DNA from: Caulobacter sp. UNC358MFTsu5.1
GTDB taxonomy: Bacteria > Pseudomonadota > Alphaproteobacteria > Caulobacterales > Caulobacteraceae
Assembly: GCF_000712075.1 (NCBI RefSeq)
Contig: NZ_JONW01000005.1
Coordinates: 563,001-627,000 of the forward strand
Length of the DNA stretch: 64,000 bases
Direction of reading: 5' to 3'
Part shown: piece by piece, positions 43,754 through 55,244 of the stretch
How positions within the stretch are numbered: the first letter of the stretch is position 1
Layout of the letters: each line of letters starts with the position of its first letter
Position numbers and translations under genes: made by a program
Notes under the pieces: model-generated
Seen by the model: only the letters and a program-made list of their open reading frames with translations
Databases searched by the model: none
What the model was told of the DNA's origin: nothing

Positions 43754-44011
43754 CTAGTTTTCCTTTCCGCCCGGTTCCTTGTTCCCGTCCGAGTGCGGGG
43801 AGCCGCCGCCGCTGTCGCCGCCACCACCGCCGCCGCCGGCCGGAGCCTCGCCGCCCGTCTTGGTGCGCGTGACCTCGATGGTGCCGAAGGGCGTGGGGAT
43901 CGTGATCTTCACGGTCGTCGTGGTGCCCGCGCCGGAGACGAAATCGATCTCGTCGTCGTTCAGCGGGCGGAAATCGTTGTCCGTGGCGTGGGCCAGGTTC
44001 GAACTACGCAT
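43754..44011 (-). CDS. Gly-rich leader peptide, probable cargo of the C39 exporter
   Basis: 85 residues from ATG 44011, with a strong ribosome site (GGAGGT) upstream; an upstream ATG at 44062 is unlikely. The N-terminus looks like a double-glycine-type leader: LNDDEIDFVSGAG, with cleavage expected after the Gly-Ala (27-28) or Gly29. The remaining 56 or so residues are TTTTVKITIPTPFGTIEV, then a Gly-rich tail with GGGGGGGDSGGG and charged ends. The peptide may be a bacteriocin-like toxin or a signal; no activity can be read. It is the first gene of the exporter operon. Confidence 0.7.
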   Translation of the reverse strand: MRSSNLAHATDNDFRPLNDDEIDFVSGAGTTTTVKITIPTPFGTIEVTRTKTGGEAPAGGGGGGGDSGGGSPHSDGNKEPGGKEN

Positions 44012-44108
44012 TTGTGACCTCCAGTGATTACCCCGAAACTGGGCAATCAACCATAGGTACAATATTTTATTTCAATCAATCGGAAATATACATTATCATC
44101 AATCACGA

Positions 44109-45707
44109 CTAGGACACCGCCGGGACGAAGGGGCGATCGAGGCCCGGACCCGGTGTGAGGAGGATCCGCCCGGAGGGATAGTCGAGGGTCAGTCCGAAGC
44201 GCGCGAGAAGGGGCAGGCCGATATTGCCGGCGAGGCTTTCGGCCCCGCGTCCCTTGTCGAGATCGACGAAGAGCGCCGGCACGTCGCGAAACGTCCACGG
44301 GCCGAGCGCCGCCGTCGTGATCCTGGCTTGTCGGGACGCGTGCGAACCCGATACGTCGACGCTGCTGGCGGTCGTCCACGGACGACGGGTCAGCATCCGC
44401 CGAGGCTTCCAGAAGGAGCCGTACAGGATCAGCGGCGCCGCGGCGTTCCCGAGATCGATGGCGAAATCGACCAGGCCGATGTCCTCCAGGCGCACCTGCA
44501 CGGTGGGGATGGTCCCAACCCTGCGGATCGGGAGGGATCGCGCGCCGGCCGGAGCCTGGAAACGGGAGGGCGCGATGAATTCGAGCTCGCCGGCCTGGAA
44601 GTCGATCGCCGCCGCCACCTGGTCGAGCACATCCTGGCCCAGGATGACCTGGATGGCGCGACCCACCGACCGGCGGACCGCGGAAAGATCGCTGAGGCCC
44701 ACGCTCTGCCCGGCGACGGTCATGCCCGCGATCCTGATCGGCGGCCCTTCGGCCGCCTGGACGTCGATCGTCGCGCCGCTCGTGCCCGGCGCCTTGAAGG
44801 CCCCCGCGCCGCGGACGCCGACGCCGCGGGCGAAGGCCAGGTCGAGGTGGGTCGCGGACGAACCGCTGTCCAGCAGCGCCAGCACCTGGCGTCCCGCTAT
44901 CTCGACGGGAAATATCAGGTCGGTCCCGGGGCCGAAGGCTATGGGGCCTGTCCCCTGGGCGGCCGTCTCGAAGCTCACCGTGGTCCGGGGCCGCGGCGGC
45001 GAGAACACCTCGGCCGGCGGCGGCGCGTTGCAGCTCACCTCGATGTAGGCGAACGTCTCCAGCGCTTCGGAACCGTCCTGCTCGAGGTCCACGGCTTCCG
45101 TCTTCTCGAGGAACGGCCAGCGGACCCCATCGATCAACCGCCAATCCTCGTAGCGGGAGAAGTGGCTGCCTTCCGGTTCGACGACGCGGACTCCGCCCAG
45201 CGCGCCGGTCTCGGGCGCGATGAAGAGACTGATCGTCACCGGACCCGGAAATTTCGCCGTCAGCACGCCCCAGGTCTGTCCGTAGCGGCGCTGCGGTTCG
45301 TCGGATCGCCAGCCGGCGCCCAGGATCCACGGGGAGAGAACGCTGGCGGCGGGATAGCGACGCTCGCCCGTCGTCGACCGTTCGACACGGCCGTCGACGC
45401 CCTGGACCCAAGCGTCCGCCTTCGCCGTGACGAGCCTGGTCTTGATGGGACCGGCCTCGACCGTTTCCGAAGAGCGCCCTTCGGCGTCCACCCAGGTCCG
45501 GCGGATCGCGTCGAGGTCGGCGACCCTGACCCTCGCCACCGCGGCGATCAGCCTGACGGCGTCGAAGGCGCGCCCGCCGCGCCAGGCGCGATAGCGCTCC
45601 AGAAGCGGCGGGGACGAGACCAAGGCCTTGGCCCAGCCGGGGATCGCGGCAAGGGCCACGCCCATCAGCAGCCGCCGTCGACCGGGCAAGTCTCTCTCCA
45701 GCTGCAC
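44109..45707 (-). CDS. Retropepsin-like aspartic-protease-fold protein in the peptide-export cluster
   Basis: 532 residues. The N-terminus has a twin-Arg-like signal (GRRRLLMGVALAAIPGWAKA), so export is likely. Residues about 80-240 are beta-rich. The second half has a retropepsin-type layout: ALLDSGSSATHLDLAF (DSG, about 290) and then, about 130 residues later, FAIDLGNAAAPLILYGSF, where DLG replaces D(T/S)G. It ends with a further hydrophobic strand pattern (GNIGLPLLARFGLTLDYP). It lies upstream of the peptide gene on the same strand, so it could process the peptide, confer immunity or be unrelated. Confidence 0.72.
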   Translation of the reverse strand: MQLERDLPGRRRLLMGVALAAIPGWAKALVSSPPLLERYRAWRGGRAFDAVRLIAAVARVRVADLDAIRRTWVDAEGRSSETVEAGPIKTRLVTAKADAWVQGVDGRVERSTTGERRYPAASVLSPWILGAGWRSDEPQRRYGQTWGVLTAKFPGPVTISLFIAPETGALGGVRVVEPEGSHFSRYEDWRLIDGVRWPFLEKTEAVDLEQDGSEALETFAYIEVSCNAPPPAEVFSPPRPRTTVSFETAAQGTGPIAFGPGTDLIFPVEIAGRQVLALLDSGSSATHLDLAFARGVGVRGAGAFKAPGTSGATIDVQAAEGPPIRIAGMTVAGQSVGLSDLSAVRRSVGRAIQVILGQDVLDQVAAAIDFQAGELEFIAPSRFQAPAGARSLPIRRVGTIPTVQVRLEDIGLVDFAIDLGNAAAPLILYGSFWKPRRMLTRRPWTTASSVDVSGSHASRQARITTAALGPWTFRDVPALFVDLDKGRGAESLAGNIGLPLLARFGLTLDYPSGRILLTPGPGLDRPFVPAVS

Positions 45708-45814
45708 TGAATGCCCCCAAAAGCGCGCGGCGTTCCGTCGTGCTTCCAGCCAAACTGCCCACGCGACAGAAGTGCGTCAACACTCCCGTTGGTTGAGGGG
45801 CGATCTCGGCTCCC

Positions 45815-46633
45815 CTAGCGCCCCACCGGAACCCGCATCGCCAGAATCTCCCGCGTCTGCCGCGTGATCCCGTACAGCACCCCCGGCTGGCTTTCGTCCC
45901 AGTCGATGGACTGGCCCTCGGCCTCCATGCCGACGGTGTCGAGGTGGTCGAGCACGCCGCCGCCCATCGGCAGCTGCATGACGTAGAGCTCCGGCCGGTC
46001 GTGGCCGCTGAGATAGAGCTTGCCGTCCGGGCCCCAGCCGCCGCCCGAGATGCTCATCGGCGCGATGCGCTCCAGCACCGAGGCCGGCAGGCCCCAGGCC
46101 TCCAGCCGCCGCCACTGGTCGTCGAACTTCACCAGGGTGGTGTGGCGATGGTCGCGCGGGGGCTCGCCGCCCTTGCCGTCGTAGTTGGCGAACATCACCC
46201 ACCAGAAGCCGTCGTGGCGGTCGACCCAGGTGGCCGAGCCCGTGCCCAGGCCCAGCGAGACGCTGCGCCGGTGCGCCAGGCTTGCGGGATCGAACATCTC
46301 GATCGTGCTGACCTGGGGCGTGGCGGGGAAGTTGGAGCTGGCGCAGACCAGGTCCTTGGCGATCACCGCGCAGGCGTTGATGTGCGGGAAGCGGGCCTTG
46401 TCGCCCGTCCATTCCGCGCGCTTCTCGCCGGTCTTCTTGTCGAAGCGGACCAGCCTGGAGTTGCTGACCGAATAGATGTCGCCGGGCCCGACCGCCGCGC
46501 CCTGGGTGGCGCCCCCGTCGTAGCGGCGGAGCGTCTCGGCCTTGCGGGCCGGCGCGTCGCCCGACGGAGCCGGAGCGGGCGCGGGAGCCGGCGAGGCCTG
46601 AAGCGCGAGGGCGGCCAGGATCAGCGGGAGCAT
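45815..46633 (-). CDS. Secreted propeller-like hypothetical protein
   Basis: 272 residues from ATG 46633, with GGAAG just upstream; an ATG at 46729 would add 32 unlikely residues. A signal peptide (MLPLILAALALQASPAP) and a Pro/Ala-rich linker are followed by short repeated strands (KLYLSGHDRPELYVMQLP, PGVLYGITRQTREILAM) such as found in propellers. I do not recognise a family. It is convergent with nothing close; the carD terminator lies beyond its start. Confidence 0.6.
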   Translation of the reverse strand: MLPLILAALALQASPAPAPAPAPSGDAPARKAETLRRYDGGATQGAAVGPGDIYSVSNSRLVRFDKKTGEKRAEWTGDKARFPHINACAVIAKDLVCASSNFPATPQVSTIEMFDPASLAHRRSVSLGLGTGSATWVDRHDGFWWVMFANYDGKGGEPPRDHRHTTLVKFDDQWRRLEAWGLPASVLERIAPMSISGGGWGPDGKLYLSGHDRPELYVMQLPMGGGVLDHLDTVGMEAEGQSIDWDESQPGVLYGITRQTREILAMRVPVGR

Positions 46634-46743
46634 CGGTCTTCCTTCATCGACAGGCCGGCCGCCGAGTCGGCGCGGCCTTGGCCGCCCAGTCTGGCAGTCC
46701 AATGTTGCAGTCCGGCGACCCCGCCGCACGCCCGAAACGAAAA

Positions 46744-46769
46744 CGCCCCCGGACGCGGGTCCGGGGGCG
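46744..46769 (-). terminator. Intrinsic terminator of carD
   Basis: On the minus strand the hairpin CGCCCCCGGAC/GTCCGGGGGCG with a 4-nt loop is followed by a T-rich run (TTTTCGTTT). It lies 26 nt after the carD stop. Confidence 0.85.
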
Positions 46770-46794
46770 CTTCGAGATCGATGGCGAAGGACGC

Positions 46795-47301
46795 TTAGGC
46801 GGCGTTCTTCAGCAGCGACTTGGTCAGGATGCCGATGGCGGCTTCGCGGTCGATGCGCTCGATGGCGGCGACTTCGCGGGCCATGCGGTCCAGGGCCGAT
46901 TCATAGAGCTGGCGCTCGGAATAGGACTGTTCCGGCTGGTTCTCGGCGCGGTGCAGGTCGCGGACCACCTCGGCGATCGAGATCAGGTCGCCGGAGTTGA
47001 TCTTGGCTTCGTATTCCTGGGCGCGGCGCGACCACATGGTGCGCTTCACGCGGGCGCGGCCCTTCAGGGTGGTCAGGGCTTGCGACACGACATTGCCTTC
47101 GGCCAGCGGGCGCAGGCCCGCGGTCTTGGCCTTCTTGGTCGGCACGCGCAGGGTCATCTTTTCGTGGTCGAAGGTGATGATGTAGACCTCGAGCGACATC
47201 CCGGCCACTTCCTGGGTCTCGACGCCCTGGATGCTGCCCACGCCGTGCGCGGGGTAAACGACGTGATCGCCGACCGAGAATTCCAGACCGCTCTTGCTCA
47301 T
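46795..47301 (-). CDS. carD: CarD/CdnL-family RNA-polymerase-binding regulator
   Basis: 168 residues from ATG 47301. The N-terminal RNAP-interacting domain has FSVGDHVVYPAHGVGSI and the C-terminal helical half has KRTMWSRRAQEYEAKINSG. CdnL/CarD proteins stabilise open promoter complexes and are important for rRNA transcription in alphaproteobacteria. An in-frame ATG at 47340 would add 13 residues and is less likely. In Caulobacter relatives carD is near fdxA, as here. The terminator at 46744-46769 ends its transcript. Confidence 0.95.
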   Translation of the reverse strand: MSKSGLEFSVGDHVVYPAHGVGSIQGVETQEVAGMSLEVYIITFDHEKMTLRVPTKKAKTAGLRPLAEGNVVSQALTTLKGRARVKRTMWSRRAQEYEAKINSGDLISIAEVVRDLHRAENQPEQSYSERQLYESALDRMAREVAAIERIDREAAIGILTKSLLKNAA

Positions 47302-47758
47302 TCGTTCGTCCTCAATAAGTTCGGGCAAAGCCCAAAACACCGCGTCTCGAAAGCATCCAAAGGGCGTCCCAAACGGCGACAGGGACCCGTCCGCGAAATG
47401 CTTGCGGGGCCAAGACCGGTCGGGATTGGGATAGTTCTTAAGTCACCCTTCGCCTTCGATCGGGCGCGCCGGTTTCCCGGCTGACATCGTCCACATGACG
47501 GGCAGGCGCGGGAGATCGCGACCTTTACGTCGGGAGCGACAATATCATAAAATTCAGCTTGATGAAAGGCTTGCGACCTGTTTAGCCGCCCGATCCGACC
47601 CGTTCGGACAAGCTTCCCGAGGTTTTTCGCGGAATTTTTCGTCGAATCCGCCGGTTTTGGCGTTCGCGCGCGGAGCGGGGCCGTAGGGCCCGCCGGGCGA
47701 GTCGGGACGCCCCGCAATCGGGACGCCGCATCGGGTCCGGCGCGCGGCGCCGGCCGGC
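47302..47758. other. Gap between carD and fdxA
   Basis: 457 nt, both neighbours on the minus strand. I see no convincing gene. It should hold the carD promoter; an AT-richer stretch lies at about 47545-47560. Beside fdxA there is a GC palindrome (CGGCGCGCGGCGCCGG, about 47738-47753) that could be part of a terminator, but no T run is seen. Confidence 0.5.
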
Positions 47759-48100
47759 TCAGCTGCCCTTGCCGGGCTTTTCGCTGAAGTACTTCTCGAA
47801 CTTGCCGGTCTCGCGCTCGAACTCTTCGCGGTCGGCGGGCGGCGTGCCCTTCACGGTGATGTTCGGCCAGATCTTGGCGTATTCGGAATTGATCCGCAGC
47901 CACTTGCCGTCCGGCTCGTCCTCGGTATCGGGCTTGATGGCGTCGATCGGGCATTCCGGCTCGCAGACGCCGCAGTCGATGCATTCGTCCGGATTGATGG
48001 CCAGGAAGTTCTCGCCCTCATAGAAGCAGTCGACCGGGCACACCTCGACGCAGTCCATGAACTTACATTTGATGCAGGCGTCGGTAACGATGTAGGTCAT
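47759..48100 (-). CDS. fdxA: FdxA, 7Fe ferredoxin
   Basis: 113 residues with two iron-sulphur sites in the order of 7Fe ferredoxins: [17 protein letters not shown], then [20 protein letters not shown]. The C-terminal 50 residues are acidic, as usual for FdxA of alphaproteobacteria. It is a soluble electron carrier. It sits near carD on the same strand but has its own start. Confidence 0.95.
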   Translation of the reverse strand: MTYIVTDACIKCKFMDCVEVCPVDCFYEGENFLAINPDECIDCGVCEPECPIDAIKPDTEDEPDGKWLRINSEYAKIWPNITVKGTPPADREEFERETGKFEKYFSEKPGKGS

Positions 48101-48343
48101 CGAAGGCTCTGGTCGGTTCCGGGTCGTCTAGAGAGGCCGCGTTTTCGAAGCCGGGCGGCCGAATGTCAATGCGGCTTGGCTGCGCGGGAGCGCAGGATTT
48201 CTGACACCTGCCCTGAGATGGGCGTCCGGCGCCACCTTAAATAGGCTCGGATCTCCATATACCGTCGTTACGTTACCCTTTCTTATCGAAGCTCGGTCAC
48301 AACCAAGCCGAGGAAAACAAACAGGAAGTCGACAACCCGACCC

Positions 48344-50422
48344 ATGACGAGAACCGCCGTGCGCCCTCACGTCTCGATCACCGACCACGAGACCAAGACG
48401 CCGGGCGCCCAGATGGACGCCTTCGAGACGTTCGTGCGTCATGCCCCCTTCGCGGCGGCCCTGGTCGACAACGCCTTCCGCCTCACCGCCGTCAGCCCCG
48501 ACTGGGAAAGCCACGGCCTGAGCCCCGACCTCCACATCGGCGACGACTTCCGCCGCGCCCTGTTCAATCCCGAGGACGTCGACAGCCTGGAGCGCTGCGT
48601 GGCGTTCGGCGAGCCGTTCTCGCGCTATCGGGCCATCTCGCTCAACGGCGCCGAGTCCCGCATCTGGCGCACCGAATTCGCCGCCACCCTCACCGAGACC
48701 GGCCGCACCCTGGCGGTGATCGTCACCGCCCGCGACGTCAGCGGCTACGCCGAGACCGCCCTGAAGGCCGAGCGCGACCAGCAGCGCCTGAAGATGGCGC
48801 TGGAGCTCGACGAGCTGATGGTCCGCGAATACGACCTGCGGACCGGCGAGATCTACTGCTCGGGCACCTCGCCGGAGCTGGAGAAGTGGTGCCTGTTCAA
48901 GGACGACCCGCTGGAGATCGTCCATCCCGACGACCGCGAGAAGATGGCCGAGCTGGTCCGCAACCGGAAGGACGGCGAGGCCCAGGTCTTCGAGTTCCGC
49001 CTCAACCGCGACGACGGAGTCGAGACCTGGGTGCGCTCGGTCGGGAAGAAGTTCCTGGGCGCGGATGGGAAACCGGAGCGCCTGGTCAACCTGTTCAAGG
49101 ACATCACCGACCGCCGCCGCCACACCGAGGCCGTCGAGAACCTGGCCTTCAAGGACAGCCTGACCGGCCTGCCCAACCGCGCCTATTTCAATCGCAAGTT
49201 CCAGGAGGCCGTCGACGCCTCGGAGATGATGGGCGAGCTGTTCGGCCTGATCATGATCGACGTCGACCACTTCAAGGACATCAACGACACCCTGGGCCAC
49301 GACGCCGGCGACGCCCTGCTCAAGCGCCTGGCCGAGATGCTGCACGCGGCCTTCCGCGCGGGCGACACGGTGGCCCGCCTGGGCGGGGACGAGTTCGCGG
49401 TGATCCTGCGCGGCCTGCATTCCGAGGCCGACATGATGCGGCCCGTCAACGCGCTTCAGGACCTGCTGCGCCGGCCCATCGAGCACGGCGGCCGCAGCTT
49501 CTCGGTCAGCGCCAGCATCGGGGCGGCCCTGCACGGCGATCCCGACGCCGACCCCAGCCACATGATCAAGAACGCCGACATCGCGCTCTACCGGGCCAAG
49601 GATGAGGGCCGCAACCGCAGCGTCGTCTTCGACCCCTCGATGCGCTCGGCCCTGGAGCAGCGCGTCGAGCTGCTGCGCGACGTGCGCGCGGCGATCGCGG
49701 CCAAGGAGTTCGTGCTCTACTACCAGCCGATCGTCGACATCGCCTCGCACAGCGTCAGCGGCTTCGAGGCCCTGATGCGCTGGGACCATCCCGAGCAGGG
49801 CGTGCTGACCCCCGACCGCTTCCTGGCCGCCTTCGAGGACCAGGACCTGTCGCTGAAGCTGGGCGACATGGCCTTCGAGACGGCGCTCAAGCAGATGCGC
49901 GACTGGCTGGACCAGGGCGTGGAGTTCGGCCGCGTGGCCGTCAACATCTCGGCCGCCCAGTTCCGCAGCGGACGCCTGGCCGAAGAGGTCCAGGACCGTC
50001 TCAAGCGCTGGAACGTGCCCTGCGAGCGCCTGACCATCGAGGTCACAGAGAACGTCTATATGGGCTGGGGCTCGGAGATGGTCAGCGAGACCGTCCGCCA
50101 GCTGCACCGGGCCGGGGTGATGATCGCCCTGGACGACTTCGGCACCGGCTACGCCAGCCTGGCCAACCTGCGCCAGTTCCCGATCGACCGGCTGAAGATC
50201 GACAAGTCCTTCGTCCAGAACGCCGAGGACGCCGCCATCGTGAAGGCGGTGATCACCCTGGGCTCGTCCATGGGCATGAAGGTGGTGGCCGAGGGCGTCG
50301 AGGACCAGGCCCAGCTGGACGCCCTGGCCGACTACGGCTGCGACCAGATCCAGGGGTATCACTTCAGCCGGCCGATGCCGGCGGGGATGGTGCCGGGGTT
50401 CCTGGAGCGGTTCGGGGAGTAG
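48344..50422 (+). CDS. PAS-GGDEF-EAL cyclic-di-GMP enzyme
   Basis: 692 residues. The N-terminal 270 hold two PAS-like regions (FRLTAVSPDWESHGL; IVHPDDREKMAELVR). The GGDEF domain has the active motif RLGGDEFAVIL; an I-site-like RxxD is not obvious. The EAL domain has GFEALMRWDHPEQG, VNISAAQF, the Asp pair in MIALDDFGTGYASL and KIDKSFV, with the conserved Glu in VTENVY and AEGVE. Both enzyme halves look intact, so it can make or break c-di-GMP; which prevails is not visible. No transmembrane segment was seen. Confidence 0.93.
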   Translation: MTRTAVRPHVSITDHETKTPGAQMDAFETFVRHAPFAAALVDNAFRLTAVSPDWESHGLSPDLHIGDDFRRALFNPEDVDSLERCVAFGEPFSRYRAISLNGAESRIWRTEFAATLTETGRTLAVIVTARDVSGYAETALKAERDQQRLKMALELDELMVREYDLRTGEIYCSGTSPELEKWCLFKDDPLEIVHPDDREKMAELVRNRKDGEAQVFEFRLNRDDGVETWVRSVGKKFLGADGKPERLVNLFKDITDRRRHTEAVENLAFKDSLTGLPNRAYFNRKFQEAVDASEMMGELFGLIMIDVDHFKDINDTLGHDAGDALLKRLAEMLHAAFRAGDTVARLGGDEFAVILRGLHSEADMMRPVNALQDLLRRPIEHGGRSFSVSASIGAALHGDPDADPSHMIKNADIALYRAKDEGRNRSVVFDPSMRSALEQRVELLRDVRAAIAAKEFVLYYQPIVDIASHSVSGFEALMRWDHPEQGVLTPDRFLAAFEDQDLSLKLGDMAFETALKQMRDWLDQGVEFGRVAVNISAAQFRSGRLAEEVQDRLKRWNVPCERLTIEVTENVYMGWGSEMVSETVRQLHRAGVMIALDDFGTGYASLANLRQFPIDRLKIDKSFVQNAEDAAIVKAVITLGSSMGMKVVAEGVEDQAQLDALADYGCDQIQGYHFSRPMPAGMVPGFLERFGE

Positions 50423-50424
50423 AT

Positions 50425-50471
50425 GCTCCCCCTCCGGCTCTTCGGGCCACCTCCCCCAGAGGGGGAGGAGC
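50425..50471. repeat. Palindromic intergenic repeat in a convergent gap
   Basis: GCTCCCCCTC and GAGGGGGAGGAGC-type arms enclose GGCTCTTCGGGCC, a small nested hairpin. It fills the 50 nt between the GGDEF-EAL stop and the S4 gene stop, which run towards each other. It could serve as a bidirectional terminator. Similar C-rich palindromes are common in Caulobacter relatives; copies are not seen elsewhere in the window. Confidence 0.65.
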
Positions 50472-50472
50472 T

Positions 50473-50756
50473 TTAGCCCTCCACCGCCTCGTACAACTCC
50501 CGCGCCTCCGTCGCCGGTCCGCGGCGTTCGCCGAAGCCCAGCACCCGCACCGACACCACCCGCCCGCCGATCGCGAACACCAGCCCATCCCCGATGCGCA
50601 GGCCGCGCGAGGGCTTGTCGACCCGGCTCTCCACGCCGGTGCGGGTGAGACGGATGCGGCCTTCCTCGACGAAGCGGCCGGCCAGGGAGCGGGTCTTGAA
50701 GAACCGCGCGCGCCACAGCCAGACGTCGGCGCGGCAGTGGCCGGGATCGGCGTCGG

Positions 50757-50760
<4 letters not shown>
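50473..50760 (-). CDS. S4-domain RNA-binding protein (HslR-like)
   Basis: 95 residues with an S4 fold: CRADVWLWRARFFKTRSLAG, then VEEGRIRLTRTGVESRVDKP and GDGLVFAIGGRVVSVRVLG. HslR-type proteins bind stalled 50S subunits and peptidyl-tRNA. It overlaps the helicase gene by 4 nt (50757-50760), so the two are translated together. A missing domain or fusion is not seen. Confidence 0.9.
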
Positions 50761-53306
<2,546 letters not shown>

Positions 53307-53394
53307 GTCTCAAAGGTGGGATGGGAATCGACCTTAGGCAAGCGGGGGCCTAGGGCGACTGGACGTCACGGCGGCGCTGGGCCATGCAGGATGC

Positions 53395-53961
53395 ATGACG
53401 CTCATCCTCACCCGCATGGCGGCGCTTCGCATCCAGAACGCGCGGGCGGACTTGGTCGCGGCGGTCATGAGAGTGCGGGCGCGGCTCGGCCTGCTGCCGC
53501 CGCCCCAGGTCCGCCACGCCGCCGCGCATTGGCGCAAGGGCGTCACCTATGTCCACGCCATGGGCGCGTCGGTCGCGGGCGTCCATCACCACATGCCGCC
53601 GGTCCAGCGTTTCGAGGCCGACGCCGACGCCGCCGAGATCGGCGCGGCCGTGCTGGCCGGCCTGGCCGCCTATCGCGAGCGGCTACGGTTTCCGCCCGCC
53701 GATTCCCCGGCCGCCAAGGCGCGATACCTGGACTTCCTGAAGCTGCTGGACGCCAGGACCAACGCCGAGATGGCCAAGGGCGGAAAGTTTGTGACCATCG
53801 AGGGCGCGGCCGACACCCTGCGCTTCACGCCCTGGCGCAACGAGGGCGCGCGACGCGGCTTTTCGGGCATGCCGCCCGAGACCAACCTGGAGCTGCCCGC
53901 CGACGCCAGCCTAGAAGACCTGGGCAAGGCCCTGGCCGAGGCCTTCGCGCGCTGCGCCTGA
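53395..53961 (+). CDS. Hypothetical protein (188 aa)
   Basis: I do not recognise a family. 188 residues, no signal peptide, no membrane segment. A conserved-looking stretch is AAAHWRKGVTYVHAMGASVAG, followed by HHHMPPVQRFEADADAAEIG. A mixture of helix and strand with some charged segments. It starts 89 nt after the helicase gene's start, in the opposite direction, so it shares a divergent promoter region. The ATG at 53395 follows another ATG at 53391 in a different frame. Confidence 0.55.
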   Translation: MTLILTRMAALRIQNARADLVAAVMRVRARLGLLPPPQVRHAAAHWRKGVTYVHAMGASVAGVHHHMPPVQRFEADADAAEIGAAVLAGLAAYRERLRFPPADSPAAKARYLDFLKLLDARTNAEMAKGGKFVTIEGAADTLRFTPWRNEGARRGFSGMPPETNLELPADASLEDLGKALAEAFARCA

Positions 53962-53997
53962 CTGGACGCCGCGCGGGCGATCGTCCAACGATGGCGC

Positions 53998-54603
53998 ATG
54001 TCCGCCCTTGTCGCCGCCGCCTCCCCCGTCGAACTGGCCGCCCTCTGGCGCCTCGACCTGCTGACGGCGCGGGATGTGGTCCAGGTCTGCCAGGCCTGGC
54101 TGGAACAGGGCCTCGACGAGGCGTCGCCGGACATCGCCGTCCTGGCCGGCGAGATCGATCCCCGCCTCGACGATCTGCGCCCCCGCTTCGAGCGCGCCCT
54201 GGCCGCTCTCACCGGCCCCGTGCTCACCCGCGACGAAGCCCTGCTGATCGCCCTGCGCCTGCACCTGGCCGTCGCCCTCGTCCAGCCCGACGCGCGGTTC
54301 ATGGGGGCCGTGGACCTGGCGGTCATCCGCTTCGCCCACGTCAGCGAGCGCCGGCTGGTGGTCCATCCGGCGCGGCTGACGGACCGTCCGGACGAAACCT
54401 TCGCCGAGCAGAACCTGGGCCTGGAGTACGTCTATAGCCTCTATTGGGAGCTCGACGATCTTCTGCGGGGCGAGATGATGGTCGCCGATCCCGCCGCCCT
54501 GGAGGCCGAGCTGAGGCGCGACCTGCGCGCGGAGGTCCAGACCCTGCACGACCACCTCCGCGCCCTGGAGGCGGACAGGAGGCGGGCGGCGATCCTCGCC
54601 TGA
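53998..54603 (+). CDS. Hypothetical helical protein (201 aa)
   Basis: 201 residues, mostly helical and leucine/aspartate-rich (RLDLLTARDVVQVCQAWLEQ, DLRAEVQTLHDHLRALEADR). No signal peptide or motif that I recognise. It begins 37 nt after the 188-residue gene and could form an operon with it. ATG at 53998. Function is open. Confidence 0.6.
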   Translation: MSALVAAASPVELAALWRLDLLTARDVVQVCQAWLEQGLDEASPDIAVLAGEIDPRLDDLRPRFERALAALTGPVLTRDEALLIALRLHLAVALVQPDARFMGAVDLAVIRFAHVSERRLVVHPARLTDRPDETFAEQNLGLEYVYSLYWELDDLLRGEMMVADPAALEAELRRDLRAEVQTLHDHLRALEADRRRAAILA

Positions 54604-54679
54604 CGGATCGGCGCCTCGGACCGGCAACGCCGCCCCCGTCCGGCGCGTTGTGATCTTGTCCGAGGAGGAGGCTCCAGCC

Positions 54680-55108
54680 GTGCAGAACTCCCGATGGAAG
54701 GCCGCCAGCGCCGAGGTGCACGAAGCCCTGCGCGACGCGAAGATCGCGGCGGTGATGCACGCCGTCGAGAAGGTGGACGCGGCCCTGATCGCCGACGAAT
54801 ACGCGGTGTTCGCCGCCGCCCTGGCGCCCGAGCTGGTGGTCAACAACCCCGGCAACATCGTCGCCGCCAGCGCCGTGGTCCGCCAGCTGAACGCCGACGG
54901 CAAGATCGCCTACAGCCAGTACGAGCGCCTGCTCGAGCACGCCTCGCTGCGCGGCGAGATGGTGCTGCTGATGGGCGAGGAGACCGTGGTGCCCAAGCCG
55001 CCCAATCCGCTGGCCGGCCAGACCGTGCACCGCCGCTTCACCGAGCTGTGGCGGCCCGACGGCGAGAAGTGGCTGCTGACGGCCCGGCAGGCGACGGTGG
55101 TGCGATAA
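54680..55108 (+). CDS. NTF2-like / SnoaL-type small protein
   Basis: 142 residues from GTG 54680, which has a strong ribosome site (GAGGAGGAG, 9 nt upstream); a GTG at 54650 would add 10 residues. The pattern VDAALIADEYAVFAAALAPE, an internal VVNNPGNIVAASAVV, and a C-terminal RRFTELWRPDGEKWLLTARQ fit the NTF2-like cone fold used by ketosteroid-isomerase-type proteins. Substrate is unknown. A repeat at 55124-55214 follows the stop. Confidence 0.72.
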   Translation: MQNSRWKAASAEVHEALRDAKIAAVMHAVEKVDAALIADEYAVFAAALAPELVVNNPGNIVAASAVVRQLNADGKIAYSQYERLLEHASLRGEMVLLMGEETVVPKPPNPLAGQTVHRRFTELWRPDGEKWLLTARQATVVR

Positions 55109-55123
55109 CTTCCCCCGAACGCA

Positions 55124-55214
55124 AAACCGTTGTCATCCCGGACCCAGGGGACTGGGCTGAGGCCTTGCGGTTCACCCGGGTCCCGGACAAGCGCTCCGCA
55201 CTTTCCGGGATGAC
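55124..55214. repeat. Dispersed palindromic repeat, copy 1 (reverse orientation, short form)
   Basis: Begins AACCGTTGTCATCCCGG and ends TTCCGGGATGACA, an outer inverted repeat. It lies in the gap between convergent genes. Compared with the copies at 57991 and 62337 it is in the other orientation and lacks the inner hairpin CCTCTGCGAGGCTT. Confidence 0.75.
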
Positions 55215-55244
55215 ACCCCGTGGAGAGCCGGCGGAACAGGGCTC

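Noticed and set aside
48128..50716. An 862-codon minus-strand frame opposite the GGDEF-EAL gene
   Set aside because: Composition of a shadow and no domain; the plus strand has all catalytic motifs.
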